Numbered from the stretch's first letter, positions 24,596-34,322 are shown. The stretch: 64,000 nt of DNA from 2-01-FULL-40-13 sp964433155 (GCA_964433155.1 CAYSQE010000002.1:62001-126000), one strand, 5' to 3'. Made by a program: numbers and translations. Notes: generated from the letters alone by a model not told the origin.

Positions 24596-26410
24596 ATGAA
24601 GCTAATTTTAATTATTGGTCTAATCATTAGTTTTATTTTATGGAAACCGCTATTTATTGTTTTATTCCCTGGAACGTTATTATTTTTTACAAATAAAGTC
24701 AAAGCCGATCTGTTTCTAGAGCAACTGTTTTATACTGTAATTTTTTCTCTTGCCTTTTGGATTGTTGGTTTTTCTTTACTAAAATTTATTCCACTTCATT
24801 TCAGTACATTTATCGATGGGACGTTATATGTGTCATTGATTTTGTCTTGTCTAAGTATCTTCTTGCAAAAGATAAGGTTTATAAAGTTAATAAAAACTGA
24901 TTTATTTTGGCTGACGATCTTTGTTATCTTTTCTGCTCTTTTTTTAAGAATGTATTTCGATCAAATAGTTCCAGCAGGCGCTGACATGGCAACCCACACT
25001 TATACGGCAAGAGTAATCAATTATTGGAATAGTTATCCTAAAACTCATGAACCAATTGTTCCAATTAATACATTTGGATTTGCGCCGTATGGACTATCGG
25101 TAATAACCGCTGCAATTTCTTATCTTACTAAGCTACCCATACATCGTTCATCTTTACTTGTGGTTGTATTTACTTACCCGTTGCTTGCGGTATCATTTTT
25201 TCTTTTATTAAGGAATTATTTTTCCAACCTTGTAATTTTTGCTTTACTATTTTTTCTTTTTGTCTCAGAAAAACACCTTATTTCATTTATCTATGGAGGA
25301 ACCATTCAAACAATTCTATCCCTATCATTTCTCATCTTCGGCATAAGGCTGTATTTGGATTCATTTAAGCAAAAAAACCAAAGTATCAGATACTACCTAG
25401 TGATACCAATCTTACTCGCAGCATCCTTTTATACTCATCAAACTCCCCTTATGGTCTTGTTGTTTTTTTCATCATTTTGGATCATTTATTTAGTCTTAGT
25501 CAAAAGGTTTAATGAAATTAAATATGTCTTATTTTCTTCTGCAATCCTTTTTGTACTCTCACTGCCATTTTTAACATCCATACAAAACCTAACTACAACT
25601 GAGCTTGAGCATATTTACGAATGGCAACACAGAAAACAAGTTTTTTATTTGGCACCTAATATTTTTTTATCTTTATCTACAGCCATACAAAATTTAATTA
25701 AGTGGCATAGTTTGACACTTTTCATATTAATGCTGTTTGGTATGAACTTTTCTATTTTTCTCAACAAAAAAGCAATAATGTGGGTTTTTGCAGCGGTATG
25801 GTTTATGTTTATTTTGTTAATTAATGCTAATTATTGGATTCTGCCCTTAAGTCCTCTATTTTATCCAGACCGCGTTTTAACTATCGGACTTATTCCCATC
25901 TCATATTTTATAGCTTTAAGCTTTTTTTTTATCGAAGAAATGATAAAAAAAATGATAAGATTCACCAAGTTAACTATTTTTGGCTTAATCATAATTAGTC
26001 CAATAGTAATTATTGGGCTATACGATGCTACCAATAAATTTTTTAATAACAAAGTACTAAAGGTAACAAGATATTTTTCTTCCGTAACACAAGAAGATAT
26101 GAATGTAATGAACTGGATAAGAGATAATACAAGTTGGCGCGATGTTGTTGCTAATAATTATGGAGATGCAGGGGTATGGATTCCTGCTATAATAGGCAGG
26201 AAAATAACTGTGAATGATTGTAATGCACATTATATTTCTGATCTTAGAAGCCAAGAAGCTAAATTAGTTCCTTCTTTACTTTTTATAGGCAGCAAGCAGG
26301 TTTATCCCGACCCGCAATATAAAGATTATCAAGTAAAAAATAATCCGATGTATAAACTCATATATCAATATGGAGACTCAAAACTTTATCGAATAGTTTA
26401 TAAACAATGA
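24596..26410 (+). CDS. Polytopic membrane protein, GT-C-like
   Basis: 604 aa with about twelve hydrophobic segments. After the first membrane helices there is a loop with YFDQIVPAGADMATHTYTARVI, where the acidic/His residues at the first outer loop resemble the catalytic loop of GT-C lipid-linked glycosyltransferases. The C-terminal 110 residues are soluble (MNWIRDNTSWRDVVANNYG) as in that class. It would use a lipid-phosphate sugar donor outside the membrane. The next gene, a dolichyl-phosphate-mannose-synthase-like GT2, overlaps it by 4 bases and could supply that donor. TACAAT lies 10 nt before the ATG. Confidence 0.65.
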   Translation: MKLILIIGLIISFILWKPLFIVLFPGTLLFFTNKVKADLFLEQLFYTVIFSLAFWIVGFSLLKFIPLHFSTFIDGTLYVSLILSCLSIFLQKIRFIKLIKTDLFWLTIFVIFSALFLRMYFDQIVPAGADMATHTYTARVINYWNSYPKTHEPIVPINTFGFAPYGLSVITAAISYLTKLPIHRSSLLVVVFTYPLLAVSFFLLLRNYFSNLVIFALLFFLFVSEKHLISFIYGGTIQTILSLSFLIFGIRLYLDSFKQKNQSIRYYLVIPILLAASFYTHQTPLMVLLFFSSFWIIYLVLVKRFNEIKYVLFSSAILFVLSLPFLTSIQNLTTTELEHIYEWQHRKQVFYLAPNIFLSLSTAIQNLIKWHSLTLFILMLFGMNFSIFLNKKAIMWVFAAVWFMFILLINANYWILPLSPLFYPDRVLTIGLIPISYFIALSFFFIEEMIKKMIRFTKLTIFGLIIISPIVIIGLYDATNKFFNNKVLKVTRYFSSVTQEDMNVMNWIRDNTSWRDVVANNYGDAGVWIPAIIGRKITVNDCNAHYISDLRSQEAKLVPSLLFIGSKQVYPDPQYKDYQVKNNPMYKLIYQYGDSKLYRIVYKQ

Positions 26411-27093
26411 AAACTTGCGTTATCGTTCCAGCCTATAACGAAGGACGAACGATATTCCAAATAGTAGGGGATATCCTTAAGACCAAATTAATCAATGAAT
26501 GTGTTGTGGTTGACGATGGGTCCTTTGATAATACATCAACTGAAGCAAAAAAAGCAGGCGCAAGAGTGATTGCAAACGAATCAAATCAAGGCTCGAGTCA
26601 AGCCACTCAAATAGGTCTAATCTACGCACAGAGACGACAATTTTCGCATGTGGTCATGATGGACGCTGATGGACAACATGACCCAAAAGATATAAAAACT
26701 TTGTTGGCGAGCTTTAATAACGGTGCGGATATAGTAATAGCTAGTAGATATATAAAAAAAACCCCTGACTGTACATCTTTTCTTCGGCGGATAGGGACTC
26801 TGTTTATTTCACTACTAATACGTTTTATATATGGGCAAAGAATTTTTGATCCAACATCGGGTTTTAGGGCAATAAATAAAAAAACACTAGATTATTTAGT
26901 TCGCAAATATCCAAAAACGTTTTCAGAGCCAGAAGTCATTATCTCATCATTAATGAAAGGGCTAAGGATAAAAGAGGTCCCAGTTAAAATGTATCCGAGG
27001 AAATATGGTTCATCCTCGATTTCTCTAGTTAAGGGATTTTTTTTAATATGTTATATTACCTACCAAATATTTTGGTTGAAGATAAAAGACTGA
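26407..27093 (+). CDS. GT2 glycosyltransferase, polyprenyl-phosphate sugar synthase-like
   Basis: 228 aa. A GT-A fold: VIVPAYNEGRTI at the start, VVVDDGSFDNT, and MMDADGQHDP with the DxD metal site, followed by the SGFRAINKKTLDYL segment typical of dolichol-phosphate mannose synthase-like enzymes. No C-terminal membrane helices are evident apart from a short hydrophobic end. It transfers a sugar from a nucleotide to a polyprenyl phosphate on the cytosolic side. Start ATGA overlaps the stop of the membrane protein, so they form one unit; it converges on the amidotransferase gene with no gap. Confidence 0.85.
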   Translation: MKTCVIVPAYNEGRTIFQIVGDILKTKLINECVVVDDGSFDNTSTEAKKAGARVIANESNQGSSQATQIGLIYAQRRQFSHVVMMDADGQHDPKDIKTLLASFNNGADIVIASRYIKKTPDCTSFLRRIGTLFISLLIRFIYGQRIFDPTSGFRAINKKTLDYLVRKYPKTFSEPEVIISSLMKGLRIKEVPVKMYPRKYGSSSISLVKGFFLICYITYQIFWLKIKD

Positions 27094-29073
27094 TTAATAT
27101 CGCTTAGGGATTTTATCAACAACCGAAAGTACTTTATGACCATTCATGCCAACTCTATCAAAATACCATTGAAGAGCTTCATAGCGAGGTTTATTTTCTT
27201 CCCATGCGAGTTTTAAAGCATCTTCACGCTTGATGTGTCCCTCCCGGATTTGATTACTCCGAAGTCCATCATGTTCCGTGAATCCTTGCACGGTATAATA
27301 AATATAATTATAAAATGGAGGAGTGCCATCGTCTATCCTCCAGGTTGCAATGGTATCATTGGGAGTTTCCCAATTATATTGCTGTCTAAGCACACTAACG
27401 ATATCTTTTTCACTCCAGGGAATATAGTGCCACAAGTAAACAAATTCGTGAGACATTAAGTAGGCAGAAAAATATGCAAAAAACGTATCGATTAGAGAAC
27501 TGTTCAGATATGAAGGATTCAAGAGATATTGTTTGCCTGTATAAAGGGCCATTTTAATTTTGCCCAAAGTTGAAAGATTGTGTAGTACGCCTTGAGGTGT
27601 ACCATCGTATATACCCATATAGCCAAACTTAAAGCGTTCGTCTTCAAGCTGGTTTCCCCGACAATATATGATGAGTTTTACACCAGTTTTCCTTTTTACT
27701 TCTTCAGCATAATACTCTGCCTGTTTATCTCCTGCCATAAACAGGGGAACCATACCAATGGTAGGTTTTTTTAGCCACGCTTCGATATTTTTGCGAATAT
27801 TCTCACACTTTCTTTTAATATCTGCTGAGACAATGATATGTTCTACTCCAAGACGCGCCGTCATATTGTATTGATTGCGACGGGCAATATCAGTCACCAT
27901 ACCCCAATCATAAGTGTAGGCCATTGGATTCATTTTAAGAACGGTTTTGACAAAATGCAGACCAAAAGAGCTATCGCGTCCGCCACTCAAAGCAACGATA
28001 CAATCTGGTTTGCCATTATTTTTCCGAAAAGCTGAGACATATTTTTTAAGAGCTGCTGAGCCTAGCGGGGTTTGAGGCTTATATTCATGGCAAAAATTGC
28101 AAATTCCCTCTCTATCAAAGTAGATGTATGGCATAGTCTCCGGAAGTATGCATTTTGTGCAGCGCTGCAGTTTTTTTATCGCATTATAATCTGGCTCATG
28201 TGTTGATAATTTATTCAAGGAGTTTTGATATAAGTCTTCAGAATGATAGAATGAATCAATTGAATCTGGAGTTTTATTATGAACAATTAAAGGTTTGTTA
28301 TATTGTTTAATATTTACTTTCATTTTTCTATTCGATTTAAGGCTGAAGGCATCTATGAAAAGACTTTCCTTATCTACAACACAAGCAAATCCTGCGGTAA
28401 GATGTTGAATGGTATCGATGGGCATAAGCTGATCAAGTTTTGTCTTTATGATTGCTTGTTCAAGAATATATCTTTCAGACGCGAAAATAAAAGACGATTT
28501 TGTTCTAGCATAATAAAGAGAACCGGTGTTAGTTGCTAAAACAATAACAGGATAATCAGAGAGAAATAAGGCGATGGATACGGCTCCTTGGATAAGATCA
28601 TAGACGCGTTTAATAGTTTTATCTAAGGAAAGCCCCTTCTGCGTGAAATAGTCAAATAAAGCGATGAACACTTCTGTGTCTACCTCAGATTGTCGGTGAA
28701 ATGTTGGATATTTTTTCCAAAGTTCAACGTCATTCAATATCATCCCATTGTGTACACCCACTGTTCGCTTACTATAAACTGGCTGGTTATTTCTATTTTC
28801 TGATTGAAGCCCATTTGTGGCCAGTCTCGAATGACCGAGAAATGAAAATGTTTGATTAACCTTCTCCCAAAATTCATCATATTCTTTTGTTTTAATAAGC
28901 TGTGACGCTTGGAGCGGAAGTTTTAATACATTAATACTGGTTGGTGTAAGAGTTGATATCCCAGATGCCTCCTTACCTCTTGACTCTGAGAGTATAAAAA
29001 GTTGATCTGCGATTTTCCGAAGTGGTATATTATTATTTGTACGATTTGCAACGAAGCCAAAAATTCCACACAT
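27094..29073 (-). CDS. Glutaminase (class II GATase) fused to N-acetyl-sugar amidotransferase (PP-loop)
   Basis: 659 aa. Residues 1-230: Ntn-type class II glutamine amidotransferase with catalytic Cys2 (MCGIFGF), HSRLATNG and VHNGMI. Residues about 300-659: sugar amidotransferase of the WbpG/PseA type, with a four-Cys zinc site (CTKCILPETMP, CNFCHEY) and the ATP pyrophosphatase loop ALSGGRDSS at about 361-368. Known WbpG-type enzymes take ammonia from a separate HisH/HisF-like pair to make acetamidino sugars; here the ammonia source appears fused. It probably modifies an N-acetyl sugar in this glycan locus. Its ATG abuts that of the divergent gene (CAT-ATG, no intergenic base). Confidence 0.8.
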   Translation of the reverse strand: MCGIFGFVANRTNNNIPLRKIADQLFILSESRGKEASGISTLTPTSINVLKLPLQASQLIKTKEYDEFWEKVNQTFSFLGHSRLATNGLQSENRNNQPVYSKRTVGVHNGMILNDVELWKKYPTFHRQSEVDTEVFIALFDYFTQKGLSLDKTIKRVYDLIQGAVSIALFLSDYPVIVLATNTGSLYYARTKSSFIFASERYILEQAIIKTKLDQLMPIDTIQHLTAGFACVVDKESLFIDAFSLKSNRKMKVNIKQYNKPLIVHNKTPDSIDSFYHSEDLYQNSLNKLSTHEPDYNAIKKLQRCTKCILPETMPYIYFDREGICNFCHEYKPQTPLGSAALKKYVSAFRKNNGKPDCIVALSGGRDSSFGLHFVKTVLKMNPMAYTYDWGMVTDIARRNQYNMTARLGVEHIIVSADIKRKCENIRKNIEAWLKKPTIGMVPLFMAGDKQAEYYAEEVKRKTGVKLIIYCRGNQLEDERFKFGYMGIYDGTPQGVLHNLSTLGKIKMALYTGKQYLLNPSYLNSSLIDTFFAYFSAYLMSHEFVYLWHYIPWSEKDIVSVLRQQYNWETPNDTIATWRIDDGTPPFYNYIYYTVQGFTEHDGLRSNQIREGHIKREDALKLAWEENKPRYEALQWYFDRVGMNGHKVLSVVDKIPKRY

Positions 29074-30525
29074 ATGAAAACAAGAATTTTTTTTAACCTT
29101 TTTATTACTATTCTAATAGTCATTTTAGCTTTTGGAATAATCTTTGTCCATAAGCAAATTGATCAGCGAAGAAAATCGGAGAAATTAAATTTGGTCTTAA
29201 TAAGTATTGACACCTTGAGAGCCGATCATATGGGAGTTTATGGATACAAAAAGGATACCACCCCAAATATTGATGCGTGGGCAAAGAATGCTTTCGTTTT
29301 TACAAATGCAGTTACGGTAATACCTGAAACATTCCCCTCAATGATTTCAATATTTACTTCACTTAACCCAGTAAAGTCAAAGCTAACCAGCAACATGGTT
29401 GGACCTATGAAGCGATCTACCGGTACATTAACACAGATTCTTAAAAAAAATAAATTCGTAAATGCTGCATTCCTTAATAGTGTGGCATTAACTAAAGAGT
29501 TAACAAATTTGGATACAAATTTTGACACATATGTGGATTATGATGTCATTCAGGATGATCCTAACGATTTTGATCATAAAGAAAATTATGAAAATTTCAT
29601 AAGTGAGGGCTTGGAATGGCTGGGAAAACATAAGAAAAGTAAATTTTTTTTCTGGATGCATCTAATTGATCCACATGCTCCCTATAGTCCACCCGACGAT
29701 TTGAAATGTAAATTCAATACTAATTTCTGTAAGACAATTTTTACTTCCTCTTCGGAAGATTTAGAAGAAAAAAGGCTTTCATTATGGAGATGTCATAGTT
29801 CACCACTAGCCAAAAAGGATAATGAATTATTCAAAACTCTTTATGATGGCTCAGTTGCTTATACAGATAAATTAGTTAAAAGAATTTTTACCAAATTAGA
29901 GAGTACAGGATTGGACAAAAAAACAATCGTTGTTTTGTTGAGCGACCACGGAGAAGGTTTTGACCACAACTATTATTTTGATCACGGAGACAATCTTTAT
30001 GATTCCAACAATAAAATAGCGCTACTTATTAAGCACCCGTTTTATAAAGAAAAACAAAAGAAAATCAATCAACTTGTTCAAAGTATAGATATAGCACCAA
30101 CATTATTGCAGCTTCTTCATATTTCTGATGGCATTCCTTTCTCTGACGGGATTAGTTTCTCTAATATTTTTAAGAGCGGTTTTATTACCAATATTCTTTT
30201 TTCCAAAAAAAGAGATTTTGCTTATTCTATGACTCGCACCGGCGGTGCCAAATCAATCTATGATGGTAGATATAAATTTATATCTACCAAAAAGGGAGCA
30301 AACTGCCAATACAATAACCAAGAACGAGAATTATATGATATCAGCAAAGACCCTAATGAACTTCACAATATTTATAATCAGGAGAAAAAGCGATCTTTAA
30401 GTCTTCAAGAAAGATTGAATAATTATTTTAAAGATGATATTAAGCCACCAGCAGGCAATTTTGATAAAGTTGATAAAAAAATATTACAAGAACGATTAGA
30501 AAGATTGAAAAGCCTAGGATATTAA
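29074..30525 (+). CDS. Sulfatase-like (alkaline phosphatase superfamily) membrane-anchored enzyme
   Basis: 483 aa from the ATG at 29074; the frame is open further upstream, but that part lies wholly inside the divergent gene. One N-terminal anchor helix (FFNLFITILIVILAFGIIFV). Metal-site motifs of the superfamily: LVLISIDTLRADHMG and LLSDHGEGFDHN. At the nucleophile position the sequence is PETFPSM: Thr stands where sulfatases have the formylglycine Cys/Ser of CxPxR, and the Arg is missing. So it is more likely a phosphodiesterase or phosphotransferase than a sulfatase. Catalytic domain external. Confidence 0.72.
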   Translation: MKTRIFFNLFITILIVILAFGIIFVHKQIDQRRKSEKLNLVLISIDTLRADHMGVYGYKKDTTPNIDAWAKNAFVFTNAVTVIPETFPSMISIFTSLNPVKSKLTSNMVGPMKRSTGTLTQILKKNKFVNAAFLNSVALTKELTNLDTNFDTYVDYDVIQDDPNDFDHKENYENFISEGLEWLGKHKKSKFFFWMHLIDPHAPYSPPDDLKCKFNTNFCKTIFTSSSEDLEEKRLSLWRCHSSPLAKKDNELFKTLYDGSVAYTDKLVKRIFTKLESTGLDKKTIVVLLSDHGEGFDHNYYFDHGDNLYDSNNKIALLIKHPFYKEKQKKINQLVQSIDIAPTLLQLLHISDGIPFSDGISFSNIFKSGFITNILFSKKRDFAYSMTRTGGAKSIYDGRYKFISTKKGANCQYNNQERELYDISKDPNELHNIYNQEKKRSLSLQERLNNYFKDDIKPPAGNFDKVDKKILQERLERLKSLGY

Positions 30526-31203
30526 TTACCAGTATCCCATATTTCTCAATCGTTCCATAAGCTGTTCCTTGTCGGATTCTCTCCCCGAGCGTTCACCCTT
30601 ACCCAAGATTGCTTTTTGTGTAAAGGGTTTTTCGCCAAGTGATCGATAACCTTTATCGTAAAGCGAAACATAAGGAACGTTAAACACTTTGATATAATCC
30701 CAAATATCTTTTTCTCTAAAATGAAGAACAGGATGAATTCTCGTATGGTTTTCTCTCGGAGAAAAATATTTTTCTTGCGATCTTGTTGGGTGTTCATCCC
30801 ATCTGATGCCTGCCATAAAAGCCTTAATTTTGTGTCGCTTAACAAAGTCGTTTATGGAGTTAATCTTCATGATTCGTGACAACTCTTTCCTTTTCTTTTG
30901 GCTCTGTACTTTATAAAAAATGTCAAGGTCTCTCTTTCGATGGGGAAAAACAACAAGTTTTAGATCCCAGTCGCGGGCTATTTTCTTAATAAAACTGTAT
31001 ATTTCTTCAAACTCCATCGTTGAGTCATTAAACATCACAGGAAAAGGAACCCTATTGTTGAAACTTGTTCTAATAAGATGTAATAAGACTGTTGAGTCTT
31101 TTCCTCCAGTCCACGCAACCACAGTTTTTTGAGAGGGAAAGAGCTTAATTGTCTTATGAATAATATTCATCGATTTCCTTACGTTGTTACTCAGATCATT
31201 CAT
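30526..31203 (-). CDS. PAPS-reductase/CysD-family PP-loop protein
   Basis: 225 aa. The PP-loop WTGGKDS (residues 31-37) binds ATP or adenylylated sulfate; the C-terminal YDKGYRSLGEKPFTQ motif is that of CysD (sulfate adenylyltransferase subunit 2) and its relatives. No CysN GTPase or other sulfate-assimilation gene is nearby. Between two alkaline-phosphatase-superfamily enzymes, it might activate sulfate for glycan sulfation, or adenylate another substrate. The start at 31203 is preceded on the minus strand by TATAAT (31219-31224), which overlaps the plus-strand TATTAT of the divergent gene. Confidence 0.72.
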   Translation of the reverse strand: MNDLSNNVRKSMNIIHKTIKLFPSQKTVVAWTGGKDSTVLLHLIRTSFNNRVPFPVMFNDSTMEFEEIYSFIKKIARDWDLKLVVFPHRKRDLDIFYKVQSQKKRKELSRIMKINSINDFVKRHKIKAFMAGIRWDEHPTRSQEKYFSPRENHTRIHPVLHFREKDIWDYIKVFNVPYVSLYDKGYRSLGEKPFTQKAILGKGERSGRESDKEQLMERLRNMGYW

Positions 31204-31234
31204 AGAATGTGTGCTAGTATTATAGATACTTTTT

Positions 31235-33283
31235 ATGTGTGCTTTGTGTCAAATGTTTACCGGGACACCAGACTTAGGTGAAAAAATATTTTATGCAGCC
31301 TATCTTGATCCAGGAACGGGCTTTGTATTTTCTTCAATTATCCCGATGTTTTTGGGTTTTTTAGGAGCAATGTTTGCTGGCTTGGTATTATTAATGAGGA
31401 AAAAACTTTTACCATTCATCAAGCGAATCTGGCTAATAATTTTTCTGCTGATTATTATTAGTATAATTATTTTTTCTATTCGAGGTAAACCTATGAATGA
31501 GATTCCAAATAAAAAAGTTGTGGTGATTGGTCTTGATGGTCTTGATCCAAAAATTATTGACCAAGGATTTCAACGCAATCTTCTCCCTAATTTAAGAAAA
31601 CTAAAAAATACTGGTAGTTATTCTTTATTACAAACTACCAATCCGCCCCAGTCTCCGGTTGCTTGGGCAAGTTTTATTACTGGTAATTGGCCAGCAAAAC
31701 ATAGAATATATGATTTTATCGAAAGAAACCCGAAAAACTACAGTTTAGATTTGGTATTTTCAGATCCATCTATAAATCCTATTCAATCACAGCCCTTTTG
31801 GGAAATAACTTCAAAATATAATATTCCAACAACAGTGTTATTTCTTCCCGACACATTCCCAATTTCCCAAACTAAAGCAAAGATGATGGCCGGTATGGGA
31901 GTGCCAGACGTTTTAGGAACAGCTGGAACCTTTACTCTTTATTCAAGCAGAAACTATAACCTTGACCCGAAATGGAGAGGTAGATTGGTAAAGATTTCAA
32001 ATGCGCAGAAAATTAAAACCTCAATACAGGGACCAAAATATACTGTTTTAGGAGACAAAAAGAGAATCTCGATACCCTTTGAAATAGAAAAAAATTCATC
32101 CGCAAATCAGATAAAAATTTCCGTACAGAATCAAAATCTCACCCTGGAGGAAAAACGTTTTTCAGGTTGGGTTAAGCTAGAATTTAATATAGATTTCTTT
32201 ACCAAAATAAGAGGAATCACCAAATTTTATGTCAAAAAAATAAAGCCCGATCTAGAAATTTATCTCAGCCCAATAAACTTCGACCCAAATAGTCCTGTCT
32301 ATCCCATTTCATCACCGAAAAACTACTCACAAGAATTAACTAAAAAATATGGACTTTTTTCTACCTTAGGTCTTCCACATGATACATGGGCACTGGAAGA
32401 AGGAATATTTGATGATGAAGTTTTTCTCACACAGGCTGATGAGATTTTAAACGAAAGAAAAAAAATTATTTTAGGGGAGTTGAGCAATTTTAAAAATGGG
32501 TTATTTTTTGGTTATTTTGGCATCACCGATACAATTCAACATATGTACTGGCGTTTTTTAGATGACGATAGAAGCAAATATAAAGATACAATTTTAAAGC
32601 ATTATCAAAAAGTTGACGCTATAGTTGGTCAGGTGATGAAGGCTTTAAAATCAAATGACACTTTGATTATTCTTTCTGATCACGGTTTTGACCGCTTTGA
32701 TTATGAAGTCAATATTAATACTTGGTTAAAAGAGAATGATTATCTAGGACTAAGTGAAGGAAAGACAGAGGGTGGGGAACTTTTGGGCAAGATCGATTGG
32801 AATAAAACAAGAGCTTATGCCGCTGGTTATAACGGAATTTTTTTAAATCTCAAAAACAGAGAAAAAAACGGCATTGTTTCAGAAAGCGAAAGAGATAGAT
32901 TGGTGCAAGAAATAAAAGATAAACTTTTGTCTCTAATAAACCCAAAGACCAATAATCCTGTTTTTAAAGCAATTTATACCCGTAAAGACTTAAATATTCC
33001 ACAGGACGATATTCATTCACCCGATCTATATTTAGGCTACTACAAATATATTCGTTCTTCCTGGGATACAGCAGTCGGAGCTACACCAAAGGAAATCTTT
33101 ATTAAACGACAAACAAAGTGGAGCGGCGATCATCTGTTTGATTCTACTGAAGTGCCTGGTATTCTTTTTGTGAATAAAACAATAAGAGCTAAAAAACCAG
33201 CAATAGTTGACGTGATACCCACAGTTCTTCACGAGCTAAATATTCCGATGATCAGACCATTTGATGGTAAAAATCTTTTATAA
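31235..33283 (+). CDS. Membrane-anchored phosphodiesterase/nucleotide pyrophosphatase-like protein
   Basis: 682 aa. An N-terminal region with AYLDPGTGFVF and two hydrophobic segments (about residues 25-48 and 62-80) precedes a large external domain of the type I phosphodiesterase/alkaline phosphatase superfamily: VVVIGLDGLDP (metal Asp), PPQSPVAWASFITG (Ser nucleophile) and LIILSDHGFD (Asp-His metal site), with further His in GDHLFD. Predicted to act on phosphodiester or similar substituents of surface glycans. Its -10 overlaps that of the divergent CysD-like gene. The RGP gene follows after 5 bases and is likely in the same operon. Confidence 0.75.
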   Translation: MCALCQMFTGTPDLGEKIFYAAYLDPGTGFVFSSIIPMFLGFLGAMFAGLVLLMRKKLLPFIKRIWLIIFLLIIISIIIFSIRGKPMNEIPNKKVVVIGLDGLDPKIIDQGFQRNLLPNLRKLKNTGSYSLLQTTNPPQSPVAWASFITGNWPAKHRIYDFIERNPKNYSLDLVFSDPSINPIQSQPFWEITSKYNIPTTVLFLPDTFPISQTKAKMMAGMGVPDVLGTAGTFTLYSSRNYNLDPKWRGRLVKISNAQKIKTSIQGPKYTVLGDKKRISIPFEIEKNSSANQIKISVQNQNLTLEEKRFSGWVKLEFNIDFFTKIRGITKFYVKKIKPDLEIYLSPINFDPNSPVYPISSPKNYSQELTKKYGLFSTLGLPHDTWALEEGIFDDEVFLTQADEILNERKKIILGELSNFKNGLFFGYFGITDTIQHMYWRFLDDDRSKYKDTILKHYQKVDAIVGQVMKALKSNDTLIILSDHGFDRFDYEVNINTWLKENDYLGLSEGKTEGGELLGKIDWNKTRAYAAGYNGIFLNLKNREKNGIVSESERDRLVQEIKDKLLSLINPKTNNPVFKAIYTRKDLNIPQDDIHSPDLYLGYYKYIRSSWDTAVGATPKEIFIKRQTKWSGDHLFDSTEVPGILFVNKTIRAKKPAIVDVIPTVLHELNIPMIRPFDGKNLL

Positions 33284-33288
33284 CGAAT

Positions 33289-34272
33289 ATGCGCAAACTT
33301 TCAATAGCCATTGTCATCCCAACGATACGTGATCTTGAATTTATTCACTCGTGGGGAAACGAATTTCGAGACTGCATCGGGATTATTGTAGAAGATCATA
33401 AAAATAAGGAAATTAAAACACCCAATAAATTCTTTAAAAAAACACTTCACTATACATGGAGAGATATAGATAATGAGCTTGGAAAAAGAAGTTGGATCAT
33501 CCCCCGCAAAAATGCAGGAATACGATCGTATGGCTTTTTAAAAGCCTATGAATTGGGTACAGATGTTACTATTACAATAGACGACGACTGTTATCCCATC
33601 AAGGGACAAGATTTTGTAGCTCAACATCTTGAGAATCTTTCATTATTTGCGCCTGTTGATTGGTTTCCCACTTATCCGCACAGAAAATATTCATACACTA
33701 GGGGATTTCCTTATGGTGTTCGAGATAAGAAGGAGGTTGTTATAAGTCATGGCTTGTGGACAAATGTCCTAGATTTTGATGCGCCTACCCACTTACTGCA
33801 TATGAATTTAAAAATTCCAACGAGTTTTCCCTTTATTGAGTTTGTACCAAAAAATTACTTTTTTCCCATGTGTTCTATGAACTTAGCCTTTAAAACCAAA
33901 ATTACTCCATTTATGTACTTCCCCCCGATGGGTTTTGATAATAAAGGAAAAAGCTGGGAGTATGACCGATTTGATGATATTTGGGCAGGCATTTTTGCCA
34001 AAAAGATTCTCGATCATTTAAACTATGCTGTTGTGAATGGTTCTCCTTTCATCGAACACAAAAAAGCGTCGAATGTATTTAAGAATTTACAAAAAGAAGC
34101 AAGAGGAATAGAGACGAATGAAACTTTATATAAGTCCGTTCAAGCGGTTAAACTAAGATCTAATACCATGCGAGATTGTTATCTTGAGCTTACAGAGAAA
34201 ACAAGCTTTCCCAGCGAAGAGTATTTTATTAAGCTCAAAAAAGCGATGAGGGTCTGGCTAAAACTGTTTTGA
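33289..34272 (+). CDS. Reversibly glycosylated polypeptide (RGP) / UDP-sugar mutase-like protein
   Basis: 327 aa. GT-A type fold of the RGP family (plant UDP-arabinopyranose mutases and relatives): IAIVIPTIRD at the start, ITIDDDCYP with the DxD site at about residue 96, SHGLWTNVLDFDAP, and YDRFDDIWAG near residue 225. It would interconvert or transfer a nucleotide sugar in glycan assembly. The last 81 codons (34030-34272) are repeated exactly at 35816-36058 and, in part, near 38476-38730. A sharp change after the stop, not within the gene, suggests this copy is the intact original. Confidence 0.82.
   Translation: MRKLSIAIVIPTIRDLEFIHSWGNEFRDCIGIIVEDHKNKEIKTPNKFFKKTLHYTWRDIDNELGKRSWIIPRKNAGIRSYGFLKAYELGTDVTITIDDDCYPIKGQDFVAQHLENLSLFAPVDWFPTYPHRKYSYTRGFPYGVRDKKEVVISHGLWTNVLDFDAPTHLLHMNLKIPTSFPFIEFVPKNYFFPMCSMNLAFKTKITPFMYFPPMGFDNKGKSWEYDRFDDIWAGIFAKKILDHLNYAVVNGSPFIEHKKASNVFKNLQKEARGIETNETLYKSVQAVKLRSNTMRDCYLELTEKTSFPSEEYFIKLKKAMRVWLKLF
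34030..34272 (+). repeat. RGP 3'-end repeat, copy 1 (inside the intact gene)
   Basis: 243 bases identical to 35816-36058, ending at the TGA of both. The first 73 bases of the block are also identical in the third copy. Upstream of 34030 this copy differs from copies 2 and 3, which share AAATTATTGACCATTTGGG. Confidence 0.9.
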
Positions 34273-34322
34273 TATTAATTGACTTGACAATTGGAGTTTA
34301 TCAATTTGGGATGATCCTGCTA

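Noticed and set aside
29002..29073. N-terminal extension of the sulfatase-like ORF
   Set aside because: It lies entirely within the 5' end of the divergent amidotransferase, and the protein's natural membrane-anchor start is the ATG at 29074.
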